From RGIG2000 sp045612665 (lineage in GTDB: Bacteria; Bacillota; Clostridia; Oscillospirales; CAG-272), in assembly GCA_045612665.1 (NCBI GenBank), contig JAZKZO010000038.1, forward strand, positions 1 through 64,000: a stretch of 64,000 bases of DNA, read 5' to 3'. This document shows positions 62,462 through 64,000 of the stretch, in pieces; the stretch's first letter is position 1, and each line of letters starts with the position of its first letter. Below the pieces are notes generated by a model. That model did not search any database. It was given only the letters and a program-made list of their open reading frames with translations, and was not told the origin of the DNA. A program made the position numbers and the translations under genes.

Positions 62462-62614
62462 TTATTTTGAGATTTGAAGCTTATAGATTTCAATGCCGAG
62501 GGATTGAATTTGCTCGATTGTTTTGTCGTATTCTACCTCGCTTAAATCCGCCGACATAGCCTTCTTTACGAGATTGTCATATTTTTTGTTAAGCTTTCTA
62601 AGTTTAGTTTTCAT
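62462..62614 (-). CDS. 50-residue hypothetical protein
   Basis: A short ORF, MKTKLRKLNKKYDNLVKKAM..., with basic N-terminal half and acidic C-terminal helix. AAGGAG lies seven bases before the ATG and a terminator follows the stop, so expression is plausible. The amphipathic helical pattern is all that can be seen; the family is unknown. Confidence 0.6.
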   Translation of the reverse strand: MKTKLRKLNKKYDNLVKKAMSADLSEVEYDKTIEQIQSLGIEIYKLQISK

Positions 62615-62721
62615 TTTAGTTCTCCTTTATGATTGACTTGCTTTTTACACCTTTATTCTACCACTCAATTTGTGGGTTGTCAATCAAACGGTGTCGCAAA
62701 AACACGACATCTAAAAAGAGC

Positions 62722-62755
62722 AAAAAAGATACCTATTGCAAGGGCAATAGGTATC
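62722..62755 (-). terminator. terminator of the isomerase-like gene
   Basis: GATACCTATTGC (62728-62739) and GCAATAGGTATC (62744-62755), a perfect 12-bp stem with AAGG loop; T-run on the minus strand at 62722-62727. Confidence 0.88.
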
Positions 62756-62760
62756 AAGCT

Positions 62761-63633
62761 TTATGCTTTTTGTATCATTTCGTCAAGACGCTTTACGGCT
62801 TTGTTAAGGTCGCAGAGTCCTTTGAGAACCTCGTCCTCGGTTTTTGCACCTATGCTTGACATATATCTATCAGACTCAAGAGTTAAATAGCCCTGATAAT
62901 TTGCGCCCTTAAGTGCCTTTGCAACCTCATCCCAAGGAATATTCATTGAAAACGGAATTTGGTGTGTATCTCCACGCTTATCGTTATCGTGAATATGGAG
63001 CGCCTGCAACGCATCGCCAAGAGCATAAATCATCTGCGAAGCACTTGTGTCAAGACCTGCCATTTCCGCGTGTCCGATATCAAGACAAGCAACAAGATAC
63101 GGGTCGTTTACTGCCTTTATGTGCTTTACAAAATCATCGTGATGAGAGCAAGCGGCAGCGCACGCTGTGGGTGCGTCCTTTTTCCAGTTCCACATATTCT
63201 CAGTCGCGATTTTAACTCCATGCTCCTTAGCAAATGGAAGAAGCTCGAAATAAAACTCTGCATTCTCCTCTGCGGACTTGTTATTATCGGGGTGAATTAT
63301 GCAAATTTTACCGCCCGCAACTCCTGTACACTCGATTGCTCTTTTAAGGTAATCCTTCATACCGGGAACCATTGACGGGAACGGTGCGTGCGATTGATTA
63401 CAGTGAATTCCGTTGTCCTCGCCTATTTTGCGAAGCTCCTTTGCAAACTTAATATAATCGGCTTGATTTAGCGGATGTGGCTTATCAATTATTTTATAGG
63501 TATTCCAGTCAATGCGTGCCATATCAAACATTGAAAAATCCCACGCATCAAAGCCTGCCCTTGCAACAAGCTCGATAGCCTTTTTCTCGCCTACCACCGA
63601 GGCGCTTGACCAAGTTTCTGTTGAAGTTTTCAT
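62761..63633 (-). CDS. sugar phosphate isomerase/epimerase family (TIM barrel) protein
   Basis: A 290-residue xylose isomerase-like TIM barrel (AP endonuclease 2 family). Metal-binding residues fit the usual set: Glu of IATENMWNW (about 145), Asp and His of CLDIGHAEMAG (about 185-190), His of LHIHDNDKRGDTH (about 215) and Glu of YLTLESDRY near 262. Substrate unknown; relatives act on inositol or keto-sugars and often partner Gfo/Idh/MocA oxidoreductases, one of which starts at the left edge of this window. ACGAGGA before the start, two bases after ung. Confidence 0.85.
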   Translation of the reverse strand: MKTSTETWSSASVVGEKKAIELVARAGFDAWDFSMFDMARIDWNTYKIIDKPHPLNQADYIKFAKELRKIGEDNGIHCNQSHAPFPSMVPGMKDYLKRAIECTGVAGGKICIIHPDNNKSAEENAEFYFELLPFAKEHGVKIATENMWNWKKDAPTACAAACSHHDDFVKHIKAVNDPYLVACLDIGHAEMAGLDTSASQMIYALGDALQALHIHDNDKRGDTHQIPFSMNIPWDEVAKALKGANYQGYLTLESDRYMSSIGAKTEDEVLKGLCDLNKAVKRLDEMIQKA

Positions 63634-63635
63634 AA

Positions 63636-64000
63636 TTATTCCTCGTTTACGCTATTCCAATTTATTTCCCTCTCGCCCTTGGATTTTAAAAACTCGTTTG
63701 CCCTTGAAAATGGCTTGCTACCGAAAAATCCGTTATAGGCTGACAGGGGTGATGGATGCGCGCTTTCTATTATTAAGTGATTTTTATTTGTTATATACTT
63801 TTTCTTACTGCGTGCGTTTGCGCCCCACAGTATGAATACAATCGGCTTATCGTTTTTGTCGAGCTTTTTAATTACCTCGTCGGTGAAAATCGCCCAACCG
63901 ATATCCTTATGGCTATTAGCCATTCCCTCTCGCACGGTAAGAGTTGCGTTCAAAAGAAGAACTCCTTGCCTTGCCCACGAGGTAAGCTCTCCGTGATTTG
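63636..64000 (-). CDS. ung: uracil-DNA glycosylase, C-terminal part
   Basis: The C-terminal 121 codons of a family 1 UDG; the N-terminus lies beyond the right edge. The Leu-intercalation motif HPSPLSAYNGFFG, with its catalytic His, and the preceding VLLLNATLTVREGMANSHKDIGW and VFILWGANA segments match the family. It removes uracil from DNA. The stop is two bases before the isomerase-like gene's start, so both share a transcript. Confidence 0.93.
   Translation of the reverse strand, partial: NHGELTSWARQGVLLLNATLTVREGMANSHKDIGWAIFTDEVIKKLDKNDKPIVFILWGANARSKKKYITNKNHLIIESAHPSPLSAYNGFFGSKPFSRANEFLKSKGEREINWNSVNEE

Overview
The window reads as a chromosomal segment of a low-to-moderate G+C, spore-forming Clostridia-type Bacillota, probably gut-associated. 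Reasons: the sporulation/germination genes spoIVA and a SpoVAF/GerA-family gene, hprK, a DUF951 protein, the ecfA1-ecfA2-ecfT-truA block, a ClpE-like unfoldase, an archaeal-type prolyl-tRNA synthetase, near-consensus sigma-A promoters (TTGACA-17-TATAAT type) with GGAGG ribosome binding sites, and Ser-rich lipoproteins. Species cannot be assigned from the sequence alone.

Layout. 0-6 kb: start of a Gfo/Idh/MocA oxidoreductase, a phosphodiesterase, a trio of small unknown genes, hprK and a GH36 alpha-galactosidase. 6-12 kb: an FNT-family channel, a solute-binding lipoprotein, proS and a discoidin-domain surface protein. 12-21 kb, minus strand: clpE-like, two CvpA-family genes, truA, the ECF transporter module, an rRNA-methyltransferase-like gene and ruvC. 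21-25.6 kb, plus strand: DUF951, a large YfhO-family protein, ruvA and ruvB. 25.6-30.3 kb: a spore germination-type membrane protein, a THUMP methyltransferase, an orphan response regulator and ychF. 30.3-36 kb: two large variable lipoproteins and two XRE regulators. 36-43.4 kb: trpS, an AI-2E-family exporter, ppiB with an ECF S-component-like gene, a HAD phosphatase with a CNNM/CorC protein, spoIVA and a TM2 protein. 43.4-51.4 kb: the str operon (rpsL-rpsG-fusA-tuf), ftsZ and a PglF/CapD-type nucleotide-sugar dehydratase. 51.4-57.5 kb: ligA-cca-GH3 operon. 57.6-60.6 kb: a small AT-rich accessory patch (alpha/alpha-barrel-like protein plus two divergent XRE regulators) ending at a tRNA-His/Arg/Gly cluster. 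61-64 kb: a degenerate C39-like secreted protein, a 50-residue ORF, a sugar isomerase-like gene and the end of ung.

Most of the window is conserved housekeeping DNA. The points that stand out are: an OmpR/PhoB-family response regulator whose phospho-acceptor Asp is Glu, with three exact TTCACA repeats at 11-bp pitch upstream (two more precede the solute-binding lipoprotein); an intrinsic terminator whose 3' arm contains the ribosome binding site of the SpoVAF-like gene; a C39-family protein that appears to have lost Cys, His and Asp of its catalytic triad; a 17-bp inverted repeat bracketing rpsL; divergent XRE regulators that share a TTGTA/TACAA palindrome just downstream of both -10 boxes; and a long hairpin element at the edge of the AT-rich patch. 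I found no CRISPR array, prophage, insertion sequence or clear new multi-gene defence system.
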